Shown here in pieces: positions 1-13,812 of a stretch of DNA of 64,000 nucleotides. The DNA is taken from contig NC_088778.1 in the NCBI RefSeq assembly GCF_954871325.1, positions 1,240,001-1,304,000 on the forward strand, given 5' to 3'. The notes below the pieces were generated by a model that saw nothing but the letters and a program-made list of their open reading frames with translations, had not been told where the DNA came from and searched no databases. Position 1 is the stretch's first letter. Each line of letters starts with the position of its first letter. The position numbers and the translations under genes were made by a program. The DNA is from Gordionus sp. m RMFG-2023 (taxonomy: Eukaryota; Nematomorpha; Gordioida; Chordodea; Parachordodidae).

Positions 1-80
1 GATCTAATATAGTATTTTCCTTCTATCCATTTTGATTATATTAATTATCGAATTGTGATGCTCTTCCTTCCTTCCTTCAT

Positions 81-205
<125 letters not shown>

Positions 206-450
206 ATTATTTATCTAAAAAAAATCATTAAAATTTAAAAATTATTTTTCTTTTAACCTTTTCAAAAAAAAAGAAGATATTTTTTTAAATTTTTATTAAA
301 TAAATAATAAACTAAATTTTGTTCTCAAAAAAATTATTAAAAGATAGTGAAAAATAATATATTGTTTCTAGATGATGAATCATATTAATTTATTAGGTAA
401 AAAAAAAATTTGTGTTCGTTATAAAAAAACGGTTCAGATAAAGGACCGAA

Positions 451-700
451 TAGTGTTGTTAAAACCGCTCATTTTGAGCCGGTTTTTTAAAAAACGGATA
501 GCTCAATTATTTTATCCGGAATTAGGATAGGGGCTAGGGTTAGGTAAAGGGTCAGGTTATTACGCAAGTCTTAAGATTTAGCTTCGTAGGTGGCACAAAG
601 GGAGTTGAAACGTATGTTTAACTGAAATCTCGAGGTTTAGATTTATATTTTTCTGGGCTAAACTGCCCCGTTTTTAAATACCCCAGCCCCGATTATATTA
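451..700. mobile_element. Family A hAT-type MITE, left end intact, right end decayed
   Basis: It begins TAGTGTTGTTAAAACCG, the family A terminal repeat, followed by the GAGCCGG subterminal block. The interior has the shared landmarks GATTTAGCTTCGTAGG, GGCACAAAGG and ATCTCGAGG. I could not place a clean right terminus, so the end coordinate is approximate. Confidence 0.6.
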
Positions 701-1819
701 ACCGAAATAATATTTATGTATAAGCCAGGGTTTATCTCGCTCATAGAATGGCATCTAGACTTGGAACATCTGTTCGCCAAATCTAGAGGAATGACCACTA
801 AAGAAAAAAATGTTCGGAAAAAATAGCTATACATTTTTTTTTTTTCGAAATTTTTTACATTTTAAAATTGATTGGCATTCTTGAACAGACTTCTTCTTTT
901 TTTTTGCATGAGCATCTTATTACAGTTATTCTCTTATCCCAACTCCGAACCATTAAAGATCTTATCCACCTTATACCAGCCCTCATCATATTTTAAAATC
1001 AAAATTGGCAAATAAAAGGAAAAATAAAAACCACTTCCCCACCCCGTAACCTACAGTCATAACTACCCGACCCTCTCCTATTTCGACAAACCTCGACCCC
1101 CCTTTCTCCCGAAAAATGTAAAATTAAAATTTTGGAAACTCATTCTTCTATAGCGGGTTTAAAAAAGGTCAAATTGACCTTGACACACCCAAGGGGAATA
1201 TTTATTATTATTTATTTATTTTTCTTTCATTTTTCATTTTTTCCAGGAGGATTTAAAAATAAACTATTTAAAAAAAAAAAATTTGATATATATTTCTCGA
1301 TATATATCATTATTGATTTGTATATAATTAAGGGTATAGGGGATAAATGGGTCACGTGGTCAGGCGTGTCGAAATAAAAATATCTGAAAATTCGCCTTTC
1401 AATCAAATAAGTTTCGATTACGAAAAAAATATTTTTTTTAAAAAAAAATGGCTAACAGCCACCTGATGGTTGTTTTTTAAAAAACTTGCGTTATTTTGAG
1501 TGTGCCCATATCCATATAACCCCGGTTGTTGACAGCCCCATATTTTATTTTTTATTTATCATTTCAGGTGAGTAGTCAAAAAGGGGTGGGAGATGAGGGG
1601 GTGTGAGCTAATAAAAATTAACCACCACCACCCCCCCCCCAGCCCACACCCCCCCTAACCTCCTTCTCTCTCCCGAATACTGTTTTATCTCCACTATGTA
1701 AGGAATTGAAAGAAATATTTAGTAAAACTTGGTAACCTTTCAAAGAATAACGACTTTAAATTTTAAAAAAAAATTTTTAGGAAATGGCGGGAAAAAAAAA
1801 CTCTCCAACCTTGTAGTGC

Positions 1820-1946
1820 TTAATGTTGCAGCTAGTCGCTAATAGATGTCCAAATCTTTGTTGTGCCATCCGTGGGATAAACCTTCCAGGCTTGAAAAGT
1901 AATATTTTTCTGGATAAAGTATTCGGCTAGCCGTCTAACAACACTA
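1820..1946. mobile_element. Family A MITE, right half
   Basis: It contains the family interior (AGATGTCCAAATCTTTG, GCCATCCGTG, TTTCTGGATAAAGTATT). It ends GCCGTCTAACAACACTA, the right terminal inverted repeat. No matching left end lies nearby, so this is a truncated copy. Confidence 0.6.
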
Positions 1947-4900
1947 GTAGTGCTTCCCCCTCTTAGCAAAATCCTGGATACGTTTCTTGTGTAAGAAACT
2001 TAGAAAGATTACAGAATATGGATTCAATATTCGTAGACCCAATCCAAATTAATCCTGAACTGTTATCTTTACCGAAACGATATTTTGTTATGGTTTAGTT
2101 TTTTTAAGGCTTTTAAATTAAAACAAATGTTTAATAATTATTTTATATAAATATTTTAAAAATTACTTTTTTAATATTAAAATATGTATTATACTAATAC
2201 ACATTAATAAATGAAAATGTTACGTTACGAATCATGGCCCACTTAATTCCTGACCACTTATTACTCTTTTTCTATTCGTTAATTATTATACGCGAATCCC
2301 ATCATTAGTTGTTTAAATAAAGCGTTCAAAATTTCGTAGCTATTAAAATGTAAGGATTTATATTCTACATTAAAAAATTTTATAAATTGGAGTGGTTAAC
2401 GCTACAACAAAATCGATATTCGACAGTAATTCATTATTTGCTATTTGGTCCGTTACTATTCGTATCCGAAACCGTAATATTTGATTCGATTCGTAAAAAC
2501 GGAGTGCTAATTATTTTTTTTCTTCTTAATTATGATTAAATATGTTATAAAATGAGGTCATTATTTTCGTTAAAAAAAATTTGAAACGAAAATATTGATT
2601 GTACAAATATTTGATCAACTGATTTGTTCCATGTGCGCACACTATTAAACGCCTATTTTTATATTTATTACACATTTGTAAATATGTTATTTTTAAGACA
2701 GATATATATATATTTATTTTTTTTTGAATTTTTTTTTATTAATTTTTAAAATATAATTTTTAAAATATAATTTTTAAAATATAATTTTTAATTATTTTTT
2801 TTTTAAAAAAAAAGATTATTATAAAAAATAAAATTCAAAATATTTTAAATTTTCCTATTCAAAAAATGGAATTATTTTTTTTTAAAAAAAATTTCGTATT
2901 ATTAATCTATCGGAGAAATGAGGAAATCTAATGTTTCAATATTTATGGCGCGAATTTATTCCATATTCTATATAAACAGGAACCTCAAGAAAAGTTTAAA
3001 TATTTTTTTTTTATAAAAAAAAGAAGAAAAAAAAAAAAATCTCAAAAATTATTTCATTTTTTTTATTGAATTTTCAAAGAATATTTGTTATCAGTTACCC
3101 GCCGGTTAATCCAGAAAACCGGTCCGAAAATGGCGCTAATAGGATTTTAAAAACTCGGGTCGGATGTTAAATATCCGAATCAGGCTTGGCATTGGATCAA
3201 ATTAATTTAATTTGGGAAGAATGTTGTTGGCACAGCGCTTAATAATTTTATATAAAAAATTCTGATCTGTGCTTTGAAGGATTTTGACTTTTCACTGGTC
3301 TCCTCTAAACATACGGTTATAACTTATAACTTTTGTCACATTATTTTTTTTATAATTTAGAAAAAAGGGATAAAACTGATATTTCTCATGCTTGGGGGGG
3401 GGGGTCTTGGATTGATCAGTAATCAGCTGTTTTTGGAGACAAATTGAAACTAATTCACTATTTCTTATTTGTTGCGAATAAATAAATGAAAAAATTATGA
3501 ATTATTATTTCGATTTGGTTTAATTAAGAAGTGCGATAAAGGGCTAATTCGATATTTTATCCAGGAAAAAAAGAACCCAAAAATTTTTGCTCGTAGATGG
3601 ATTGTAAACCGGGTTTTAAAAAACCGGCTCGAAGCCGGTTTAACTAACCTCGATTAAGAATAATAAATCATATTTTCCCTATTTTCTTTTCATTCACTTT
3701 TTGTATACATTTTTTTTTTTTTTTACTATTACAAATTATGAGTCAGTTTGTTTTATTTATTTTATTTTTCGATTTTAAAAATTAATTTTTAATTTTTTTT
3801 TTAAAAAAAGGATAATAATTTCCCCAAAAATTTGCCAATGAATCTATTAATATATTAAAATTTAGAGATGTCAATCCTAACTAGGTTTCAAGAATTTTTA
3901 AAATTTCATTTAATGGAAAAATTTTGATAATAGGAAACTCAATCAAACCTGCCCCCGGTCCATTTTACCCCGTGTTTAATGAGTTGTCCCTAAAACCGGT
4001 CTCCGTGTTTGTTCCGTGATTTTCAAAATGTCCCAACCAAAACAATTTTAAATTTCCCTTAAACCAAGGGTTCGGATTTTTTTTAAAATTATTGTAATAA
4101 TTTTTCAATTTTTTAAAAAAATATAAAAAATTAAATTTAAAATTTAAAAATTTAAAAATTAAAAATAAGAATCACCCTTGATTCCCGAGAGTTTAGAGAT
4201 CGTTAGGAAAAAAAATGGAATATGAATGAGCCAAAAAAAGATTTTTCTCAAAAGGGTGGAATCAAATTCCTTCCAAGCGATTTATATTAATATTTAAATA
4301 TTTATATTTATCCTTTTAATTTTTTTTTGTAAAAATAATAATTTAAAAAAAAATGCAAATATTTTTACCTGGCAAATATTGAGTGCATGCATATAACTAT
4401 ACAATTTGTCCACCAAAGTATCATAATTATGGAATTGTAATTGTAATTGTATTTATATTTTTTAAAATGATTTGTATTTTCCATATATATATAAAAAAAA
4501 ATTAAATTTGTATTTAAAAAAAAAATATATATATTTTATTAATTAATTAAAATAGAAAAGAAAAGTATTTAATGAAAATAGGATAATTAATTTTAAAATG
4601 TCATTTATTATCCCCCCCCCCTTTATCCACCCCCCCCCCCCTGTTTGACGTACAAGAAAACGAACGGTTTATTTGCTTTGAAATTCTTTCATTTTAAGGA
4701 TTTTAGTATATTATCTAAGTTAGATTAAATTAAATTTTTAAAAATTATATTATTATTTTTTATTTTTATTTATTTATTTATTTGTAATCATTATTTTCTT
4801 AATTTTATTTTTTATTTTTTTAAATATTAGTTTAAGATGTCATTTTTATTTAAATTTTTTTTTTCTTCCTCTTTTTTTTTTGTTCTAAACGCGTGTGTAT

Positions 4901-5880
4901 TTGGAGTCTGTCAATATTGACACCGATGAATAGGACAGCTAATGCAAGATAAGAAGAGGAGAATTTATATATATATTAAAATATAATATAATTATTTGGC
5001 ATCTGAGGTGCCATATACCAGTTCGATCTAGTCTGTTCCCACTCATAATAGCTAAATACTTATATCGCAACTATTACGCTAAAGTTTATAAAATGTTTTT
5101 ATATTCTGTCAATAGGTGATTTGTCAGTTTTCCTATTTTAAAAAAAAAATATAAAAAAATAACATTTATAAATGGCGTTTCCCAAAAGATTTCTAATCTT
5201 TGGATTGGACGACACTTTATAAGAGAAAACGCGAATTTTTGAACTGAGGCTGCGCAACCTTCTTTAACCCCACAACTAAACGCGCCCATCGCGCCTAATG
5301 ACGCTTCTCCCCCAAATTTATATGTCCACTATATAAATATCGCGTGTTTCCTTATTTCGAAGTTAAAATTTGTAACAAGTCAATTTTGCAGGAAATCATA
5401 TTCCGGAACGGTTTTTAAAAAAAACTATCCGACTCACCCGGTTTTTAGGATTGATCCGGGTGTTAATATCTATAAAAAATAATTATATTATACGATAGGA
5501 CCTGGATTTTGACACTTAGTTATACCGGATAGTTTTGTATCCATATTTTGCGAATAATAAATTTGGTTCGGGTCATATCGGGTCGGGTTTGCGATCTTTA
5601 TATTTTCAGTTTTATACTGAATGGCAGTCCGAATTATAAAAACCGGTCCGACTTAACACTACGGTTTGCCATCACCTGTTTGGTCGTAGAGGCTTCGCGA
5701 ATTATGATAAAATCATTGATCGCGCGTTTTTTTTTTAACTTTGAAACTTGGCTCAGCCTATTCTATGTATCCTGACTAATAGATCGAACCTTAATAACCG
5801 GGAATCACCCACCGGATTGCCATTAATGCAATATCGCGTTTCTATAAAGTTACAGAAGCTTTAGAAGAAAGCTCTCACTT

Positions 5881-6120
5881 CTACAACTTCACCATTATTT
5901 CTTTTCTTTCATGCTGAATATCTTTTACATATCCCCAAAATCTAACACGCCTTTTAATCCTTTGCGATAGAGATATCGATCCACCTATTAGATCAGAATC
6001 TATGATCAAAAACATATTAAATATGGATTCTCTTGCTTTTATCATGGTTTCTAAATAACGCTTTCTTCCAAATCCCGGATATTGGAATTTGATCCCCAAT
6101 TTCCTTATCACCATCGGCAA
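5881..6120 (-). CDS. Hypothetical 79-aa open frame, doubtful
   Basis: A 79-codon ATG-to-stop frame, rich in basic and aromatic residues (IKRRVRFWGYVKD near the C-terminus), sitting in a patch slightly richer in G+C than its flanks. I recognise no domain, signal peptide or membrane segment. Neighbouring sequence gives no obvious partner exon. It could be a lone exon, a remnant of a mobile-element protein, or chance. It is listed only because composition and length stand out slightly in this AT-rich stretch. Confidence 0.15.
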   Translation of the reverse strand: MPMVIRKLGIKFQYPGFGRKRYLETMIKARESIFNMFLIIDSDLIGGSISLSQRIKRRVRFWGYVKDIQHERKEIMVKL

Positions 6121-8158
6121 GAGCCTTCACTTCTCATCATCTTGCTTCTGAAGATATAATCAGCAAATTAACACAATCACCTAACTTGAAGTTCTAAGCA
6201 GCTTTACACAGGAGTAACCAGGGGAGGTGTAGTAGGGACAAAATAAAAGGCGATTAGTGATTTTCTAAACTAATTTTATAATTTCATGAAAAAAAAATGC
6301 GTTTAAATTTATTTTAAAAAAAAATTTCAAACATGGCAGTATATTTAAATATTTTGGGGCTGGTTTGGACCGGGGTAAAAAAAATTAATTTGCAAGAGAT
6401 CTTGCCTAAGAACAATGCAAATTTTGCATTCTTCCTTCACAAAAAAATAAAAAAAAATTTAATGATAGCAGCAAACAATAATTTTGTTATCAATATCAAA
6501 ATCCATAGTTTTAAATAGACACTGTTAACTGCCAAATTCGGGGTTGGATGATACCTCCAGAATATTTTTTTGGGCCGTTCTGCCGAATCTATGGGTCAAT
6601 TCGGGCTGGGGTCATCTTGGTTCCATAATAATTATATTAGCGAGAATAAATTTTTTTTTAATAGTATATATATTTACATTTTATAATATTAATATCATTT
6701 TATGTATATAATGTCTTATTAATCGTCCTAAATTTAGGCTTTTGTTTGCTTTGATTTAATTTTTTTTTGCTTTTTATATTGACAAATCAATTTATAATTA
6801 GAAAAAGAGAATAATTGGGAGGAAATGACTCAGAATATCCAGATAAATTAAGAGTGTTCCTGTTAGAAATTTCTATTCATTTTTTTAAATATTTTATCTT
6901 TAAGAGTTTTGAAATGGCTACTCTAACACAAATTTTGATCTCAAGAAATCTTCATTTTTTTTGAAGATCCTCAAATGAGTGATTTTTTTGTTGATCGAAT
7001 CGATCTTTTTGCCATTTTACCCCAATCTATGAGCAAAATCATTGGCGGGAAGCGGAAACCGAATTGAACCGTTTAACAACGCGAGTCGCTATATCTTAAT
7101 AAAATGTACGAAGCTTAAGTTATTTCATAAATGACTGAGTGACACGCCAGTCACTTACACTCTATCATGTTTCTTATTCGGTGTGAATATAGGTCTACAT
7201 CAGTCCAGTTCAAACGGGAAAGTGGGGCTAGAACCCTACTTCAAAAATTTATGTTCGATAAGCCGCGTTTGTTTTATTAAATTCCAAAAATTTTTTGAAG
7301 TGTTGTTTTTTTTATTATGTTTTTTTTAAATTTTATTTTGTTTTTGTATTTTTTTTTTAATAACACAGTTTTTTTATTTTGTTTTAAATATGTTTTTTTT
7401 CTTTTCTTTCTTTTTTAACAATTTCTTATATTATATTAAAATTATATAAAACGTAAAAATGTAAGGTGGGGTGTAATAAAATAAAAGAACTGAAATAATT
7501 CAAAGGGGATAGGAAAATTATTTTAAGGATAGAAAGAATATATGTTTTGCAATATATTATTAAAAACAAAGTCAATATTTGATTAATTATTTTTAAAAGC
7601 TAAGATAGTAAAAAAAAAAAATTTAAAATAGAGAACTAAATTAAATTAAAATTTTATAAAACGGCGGACATTTTTAAGGAATTTAATATAGTTTTTCATA
7701 GGTCGAAATATTTCCGGCCAATAAAAATTCACCCATTTTCAATCTAAACACGATTTTATCGGCTTTCTTTATTAAACGCTTTCAAAAAAGAAGCCAATGA
7801 ACGTTAAATGATAGATCATGTGATTTTTTTGATTGGTTTGAGTTTTAGACACAATATTATTACCTTTTAAGATTGGGACCATCTTTAATTTTTTTTTTGT
7901 AACATGAATTTTCCGTTCAATCAATGAACAGGAAGGTGTAAAAATCATGAATATGCCACATTTTGACCGATTTTAAGAGAGGAATTCGTCCAAGGCCCAG
8001 ACTTCAAACATGCCCATTTATGACCACATCTCCCCCCAGGCGCGTATCGGAGGGTGGGAGAAAGGGGGGAATCCCACCCCACCCTCCCCATCGTAATTTT
8101 GCCTATTTTTCGTAAATATCATTTTAAAGCTAATAAAATATCTCCTCCCAGTATACAA

Positions 8159-8567
8159 TAGAGATCTGCAAAAGTAGGCCCGCCCCGTAAAATCGGGTTT
8201 GGACCGAGTCGGGCCTAATATTTTTTAAGAAAATTCGGGCCGGGTCGGGTCGGGCCTAATATTTTTAAAAAAAAGTTCGGGCCGGGTCGGGCTGATCGGG
8301 CCGGGTCGGATCGGGCTTTCAAATTTTTTTTAAAAATATATCTAAATTTATCAAATTTTAAATGTTCGAATTTTTTATGTAAAATAAAAAATTATCGTTT
8401 ATTTTGAGGAGTAATTATAAAAAAATTAAATTTCTATATTTAAATAAATTCCGGCCGGACCGGTATTTTCGAAAAAAGTTTCGGGTTCGGGCCGGGTTAA
8501 ACTTTTAAAATAAATTTCGGGCAGGGCCGGGCCGGGTTTGAAAAATCATGCCCTATGCAGATCGCCA
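8159..8567. mobile_element. Family C GC-rich MITE (hAT-like)
   Basis: The ends read TAGAGATCTGCAAAAG and, in reverse complement, TGGCGATCTGCATAGG. The subterminal zones are full of GGGCCGGGTCGGG motifs in opposite orientations around an A/T core. The flanks GTATACAA and GTAGGCAA agree at 6 of 8 positions, as expected for an aged 8-bp hAT target duplication. No coding content. Confidence 0.7.
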
Positions 8568-11500
8568 GTAGGCAATTATATCGTTGATAAAGAATTTGAA
8601 AGGAAAATTAGTATAAAAAACAAATTAATAACTTTTTAAAATGGCGACTATACATAAATACAAAATGTAAAAATTGACGAAACCCCCAAAATTATTTTTT
8701 TTTTACAAAAAATCTAATATAGTCAAAGACCTAACAATAAGTGGAATATAAGATTTCCAACAAGATTTAGAGGGGAAAACAGATTTATCTAGTAATGCTT
8801 TCCTCCCTCTCCCCTTTAGCAAAAAAATCCAGGATAATGCCACTATCAAACTTTAATTTTTTTTTTAAATTTAACATTTTAAGATTTTTTTCACCAAACA
8901 ATGATAAAAACGATGGTCATGTCATGTTATATTGTATAAACTCATAATATGTACTTACTATCGTAGGAACACTTTTAACACACACACGCTTAAAGGTAAT
9001 TCGAAGATTCGTTTTATATAATAATAAAGGTTATTATCGTACTAGCTTCACTATCCTCTATAAAAGTCGTAAAATATTTTTATCGGCCACTGGTCATTCT
9101 CTATAATATACATATCTATGATAACTTCGCGATATCCCGTTAAAATAAAAAAATTATATTAAAAATAATATTATATTAATTATAATATAACTTGGTCTGA
9201 CTTTATATTTGTTACTAATTTTTAGGTCATTTTGATATTTGTCATATATGTTAAGGGTATCTTAAATCATTAAACCGCGTTTTTAACAACTAGGCGTGAA
9301 CGATTAAGAGAATATTATTTTATTTATTTTTTTTACAAGATAATTTATATTATATATATATATACTTACTAATTTAGGGGAACTCAGTATTTCATCCAGA
9401 ATAATATTACCCAATCATGAAGAAGACTTTGGTTTGTAGAAGGAACAGAGGTTTGGACAGCTGTTAGAGAAATCTAGAGGCTTGGGTAATATTTTTCTGG
9501 CTAATTCTTTTTACACACTCGTATAACGTTTATATTCCTCTCATTTCCTATATTCTAAGGATGGAAAATCGAGATTTTTTTTTTGATCTTAGGATCCTCT
9601 TTCAAAGGAACTTTGCAGAGATCAAATTTGTATCTGGCTCCTCCCCCCCCCCACCCCCATTTAGATTTAAATCCCTTTTTTTTCCCCCATTCTTAAGCCC
9701 AACTAAAGTGATTTTTTTTAAACTGGCAGAATAATTGATTTTCCATATCAACTTTATTATAAAAGAAATTGCTTTAAACTTGCTGTAACAATATAGAAAT
9801 TTTTTTTTAAAATGTACCATTCTGACGGCCAGAAGTCATTGGACGATAATTTTATTATTGGGCATTAACATTTATTTTTAAAAAAACATTAAAAAAAAAC
9901 AATTTTTTGTTTTATATGTAAAATATAATATCTTTCATAAAAAACTCTAAATTGTAATAAATATTATATTATTTTAATTGTGTTGAGTTTTTTTTTAAAA
10001 ATAAGTTAAGTTTTCTATTCTCAGTTTTTTTCACGTTTCAATGTTAAGAAAGAGAGAAAATATTTTTAAAAAAAAAACTTCATTATTAATGAATAGAATA
10101 ATATAAAAAATATAATTTTTTGACCTTTTTCCATTCTTTCTTTCTTGTTTAACATATATATTATATATTATAACAGATCTATTATTGTCAAATTAACTCC
10201 TATCTTCCACGTATTATATATAAATAATTTTTAAATAAAGAAATAAGTTTGTTAAATACGAATTATTTTCTTAAAGATTTCTAGCTAGAATTATATATAT
10301 ATATGCATGTATCCCCTATCTCATAAATACCATTATTATAGTTTTATGAATATATTTTTTTTTAAAAAACCACTTATTGATAATATTAATCACTTTTTTA
10401 AAATCTTCTTAATGATAAAATAATTTTTCCTTGTGTATAAAAAAGATCTTAAATGTTTTCCACCATTCAAGTGGGTAAAATTATATTTTTTTAATTTTTT
10501 CGCGTTTTTTTTATTATTAATTTTTAAAAAAATTTTATTTTTTTTTAAATGGCTGGTCTAAATCAAACAACCAAAGGTAATATATAATAAGTTTTGGCTT
10601 ATAACATATCTTGATAAGCAGAAGAGTCGTAAAAAGATACTTTCCAAAAGTATCCAGATACATATATTTCGTTAAAAAACATATACATTTCGATACAAAT
10701 ACGTGAATACATGGTCTAACGATACATATATAGGTACATAAATCGACTAATTCAAGTTCACCTATCAGAAGTGCATGCAGAAAAAAAGATTCAGTTAGCA
10801 AATGAGGGGCAGGTTTGATTTTTTTCCCTTTGTTGAAAAGTAAGTTGAGATAAATTCGTTTTTGGAATTCGAAACTGGGATAATCGTTCTCGCCTAAACC
10901 CCCCCCCCTAAGGTTTAATTATTTTTTGAACAGCTGGAAATTCGCCCAAAACGGTTTCTTTACCGACTTTCGCGGTATTTTGAAGTACGCGCCACTTTTT
11001 AACAAAATGAATTTGTCGTTCTGGATTATGGTTATGACAATGGTCTTTACCTATAGAATGGGATGCAAATGATCAGGCAAAATGTCATCCATAAAGGAAT
11101 ATAGAAGTGGTTACACGACAGAATAGACGTCAAAACTTTCATAAATATTGCCAGTGGAATGATTTAAAGGAGAAAAAAAATTAAAAATTTGAATGGAACC
11201 AATAAATCATCTGTTTTTTTTTGCAACCTATTCCACATAATAATTCAAAAGAAACTCTATAAATCCAAGATATATCTCATTTACATTCGATATAGTATTT
11301 GTAGGTTAGTGTTGAAAAAAAAAACAAGGTTTCCTCTGATTTGTGATTGGTCAGGACGTAGGTTTTATTCCCATTACACGATTGGACAGAATGGGCGGAC
11401 AAGGATGTTAGGATTATAGATAAGATTTTTTTTTATTAAGCCATTTTAATTGGTAAAATCTTTTAGGCAATGCAAGCCACCTCAATAGATGTCCAAAACT

Positions 11501-12129
11501 TTTCTGCTGCAAAATGTTAGCAAATTTTCCCGAGCTTTGAGTAAATCATTACTTTGGATATTGAGTTAGCCGTTTAACACTACTTTGGGGGCCATTTTTT
11601 TAAAAAAACTTATTTGGGATTTATATATCATAATTTGTTTCGTTTTATATTCTGATAGCGATATTACCCCATAACCCCCCTAAATAAAATGAGCAAACCC
11701 CACACCTCCTATCTCCCCCACCCTCCCACCTACCCTCCTTCGTCCATATTACTCTTCATGGTAGAAGGGTCAGTCTTTCACTATTTATTTTACGGATTCA
11801 ACCAATCAACAAAGGGCATTCATTGAATCGTTTTCGAAATTGCTAGAAAGTGCGATAACCTTCGGTAGCCCTTCTCCTTTCTAGTATAGACTCCAGAGGG
11901 ACTTTCGAAATTGTCTAAACACGCATAGAGGATTGCAAATAGTAATATAGGAATATAACGTTAGTGAATTGAGTTTTATTTCACCGAATAATTAAGTATA
12001 CAACACACATAAACAAAAACTTATATATATATATTACTATACTTATAAGATTACAAAAATAAAGTTTTAATAATTAATATTATAAAGCAAAAAAAAATAA
12101 AATCATTTTTTTTTTTAAAGATAGATAAA

Positions 12130-12135
12130 TTTATT
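12130..12135 (-). promoter_or_regulatory. Candidate poly(A) signal for the 12.2-13.1 kb gene
   Basis: On the minus strand this reads AATAAA, about 95 bp downstream of the stop codon at 12231-12233. The distance suits a cleavage signal, but the region is so A/T-rich that chance matches are common. Confidence 0.35.
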
Positions 12136-12230
12136 ATTTTATGATATGTAAATAATAATATACATTTAACAAAATTAAGTTGGCTAATAATAAAGATTCG
12201 AAAAGAAATACAAGTGGTCTGGAGTTGTAT

Positions 12231-13091
12231 TCAGCACTTAACCGAAAGCTCTGACGATTTCTTCTTGGTAATGCAGGTGGATACTAGAAAGATCATCACT
12301 ATACCGGCCGGGAACATTAGCCCGACGAGCCATATCAATTTACCCACAGGGAAATAGTTGTCGAACGATGAATAGCTCTTGCGCGATTTTTTCGTTGTAA
12401 CAGATGCGTCCTTGAATGACAGCTGATCACTGTAGTTGTGTCCTTGGAGGATCAGGCCAGATTTCAGGGGGCTCCTAGGCCTGGGATTAAAAAGGCTGGA
12501 TATGATATCGATAAAAGTGGCGTGACTATGGTTGTCAGGCTTGTCGGGATTTGAAAGGCGATCCTTGTCGTTATCAAACTCTTCGCTATCGTTGTAAAGG
12601 TTAGGGGAAGATTTACGGCGAGTTGGCGCTTCTTTTACTGGAGCCTTACCCCTGTGCGTTTTGCCCCGGAAGATGCTCGTCCATGAACTGATCACCAGGA
12701 AGATTCTTTTGCCGGCACCGGATACGTTATGATGCCCGACAGTGTGGGAACCGTTTAGTATTTTTTGACGGTGATTGCGCGGCTTATTTTTCGAGTAGCA
12801 GGCTCTTGTTAGACATTTGTACGCCGTATCGTTGATCGTGCAGGTGTAGCTATCGGTACAATGTTTGCGAAACAAATGTGTCGTATTTTTAGGCTGCTGT
12901 TGAGAATCATTTAAAGTGGCGAGAAAATTGTTCTTCTTGCAGTTAGTCACGTGGAAATACTTGAAGGTCCCATTATTTTGATGGTAGTAACAGTTGTAAT
13001 AGGTCTGATAATCCAAATCGTAATTGTAAGCGGTTAAAATAAGAAGGCAAAATGTGATAATGTTGTATAATATCATGTTTAATTTCCGCAA
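12231..13091 (-). CDS. Predicted type I membrane glycoprotein, single exon, family unknown
   Basis: An uninterrupted 286-codon frame, by far the longest in the window and much richer in G+C than its flanks, so it is likely under selection. Residues 1-24 look like a signal peptide (basic start, then hydrophobic NIITFCLLILTAY). The putative ectodomain has six cysteines (34, 51, 78, 84, 93, 98), which could form three disulfides, and at least nine N-glycosylation sequons, for example N40-G-T, N69-T-T, N113-G-S and N122-V-S. A basic, Ser/Pro-rich stretch follows to about residue 245. One membrane segment at about 252-274 (LIWLVGLMFPAGIVMIFLV) is followed by a short tail with KKK and a terminal Cys. 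Expected topology is N-terminus outside. No intron is needed, and AATAAA lies about 95 bp after the stop. I recognise no family: it could be a lineage-specific receptor or adhesion protein, or a captured gene. Function is not inferred. Confidence 0.75.
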   Translation of the reverse strand: MRKLNMILYNIITFCLLILTAYNYDLDYQTYYNCYYHQNNGTFKYFHVTNCKKNNFLATLNDSQQQPKNTTHLFRKHCTDSYTCTINDTAYKCLTRACYSKNKPRNHRQKILNGSHTVGHHNVSGAGKRIFLVISSWTSIFRGKTHRGKAPVKEAPTRRKSSPNLYNDSEEFDNDKDRLSNPDKPDNHSHATFIDIISSLFNPRPRSPLKSGLILQGHNYSDQLSFKDASVTTKKSRKSYSSFDNYFPVGKLIWLVGLMFPAGIVMIFLVSTCITKKKSSELSVKC

Positions 13092-13675
13092 AAGATATTT
13101 TTTTTGTAATTAATTTAAAAAAGGGAAAATTAAATTAAAATTTCATATTTTTATATCGCGACGAATTTAAGGTAACAAGACGTTAATTATTATGTAAGAC
13201 TAATTAGTTAGTAAATTAATTGTATAATGTTAGCTTATAGAATGAATAGAATAATAAGTTCTATAATTCTTAAATATTTAAACCTAAAATTAACTTTTAT
13301 AACTTATAATTTTATTATTTTCGTTTTTATGTGAAATAAACATATCCTCAAAACGCAGTAAAAATGCTCTTCATATATGGGATGGGCCTATAAAATACAT
13401 TCATTCATGTGTAATATAGTAACTTATAGTATATGAGGGTTGAGCTCTGCATGCTGACTTTGCTCTTAACATATGTTGTACTCCTTTTGAATGTCAGATT
13501 ATGAATGACAAATGTCACTAAAATTTATTATATATATATATTTACTAAATAAAATTATTAAATGATTGATTTAGATAACCAATTCCTCTTGTTATAAATT
13601 GTCGCAAAATCGGTTATCATTTAACCAATTAGGGGAACACCGGGGGTTAAACGATAAGCGGGATAATGGCGTTCC

Positions 13676-13750
13676 CAGCTGTTTTCATTGATGTACACTT
13701 TTAATGTGAGCGCATCGTAAATCTAGGTATTATATCATAATGTCATTGAT
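13676..13750 (-). mobile_element. Family E MITE, partial, reverse orientation
   Basis: In reverse complement it reads CAATGACATTATGATATAAT, then ACCTAGATTTACGATGCG, then ACATCAATGAAAACAGCTGG. This matches the left arm of the family E copies at 14.9, 52.6 and 56.3 kb. The other arm is missing or unrecognisable. Confidence 0.6.
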
Positions 13751-13812
13751 CCCCCTCTAAAGGTTCTATATAGAAATATTTTTCCAAAATAAACCGAAGT
13801 TTGTATATACCA

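Larger units (their letters stand above)
206..12230. other. AT-rich intergenic region, no convincing gene
   Basis: About 12 kb with no frame I can defend as a gene. The short open frames lack family resemblance, splice partners or coding composition. The region contains decayed family A pieces (451-700, 1820-1946, 3590-3650, 7030-7085, 9375-9510, 11465-11580) and a family C element at 8159-8567. It also has C-rich tracts near 1631 and 4613-4641 and long A/T homopolymers. An isolated 79-codon frame on the minus strand is listed separately. Confidence 0.6.

Noticed and set aside
1132-1377. 81-codon plus-strand frame with a hydrophobic, Lys-rich middle
   Set aside because: It runs through poly-A/T-rich low-complexity sequence and has no upstream or downstream gene signals.
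10535-10801. 88-codon minus-strand frame rich in Leu, Ile, Cys and Tyr
   Set aside because: Composition is what random A/T-rich DNA gives, with no domain and no conserved motif.
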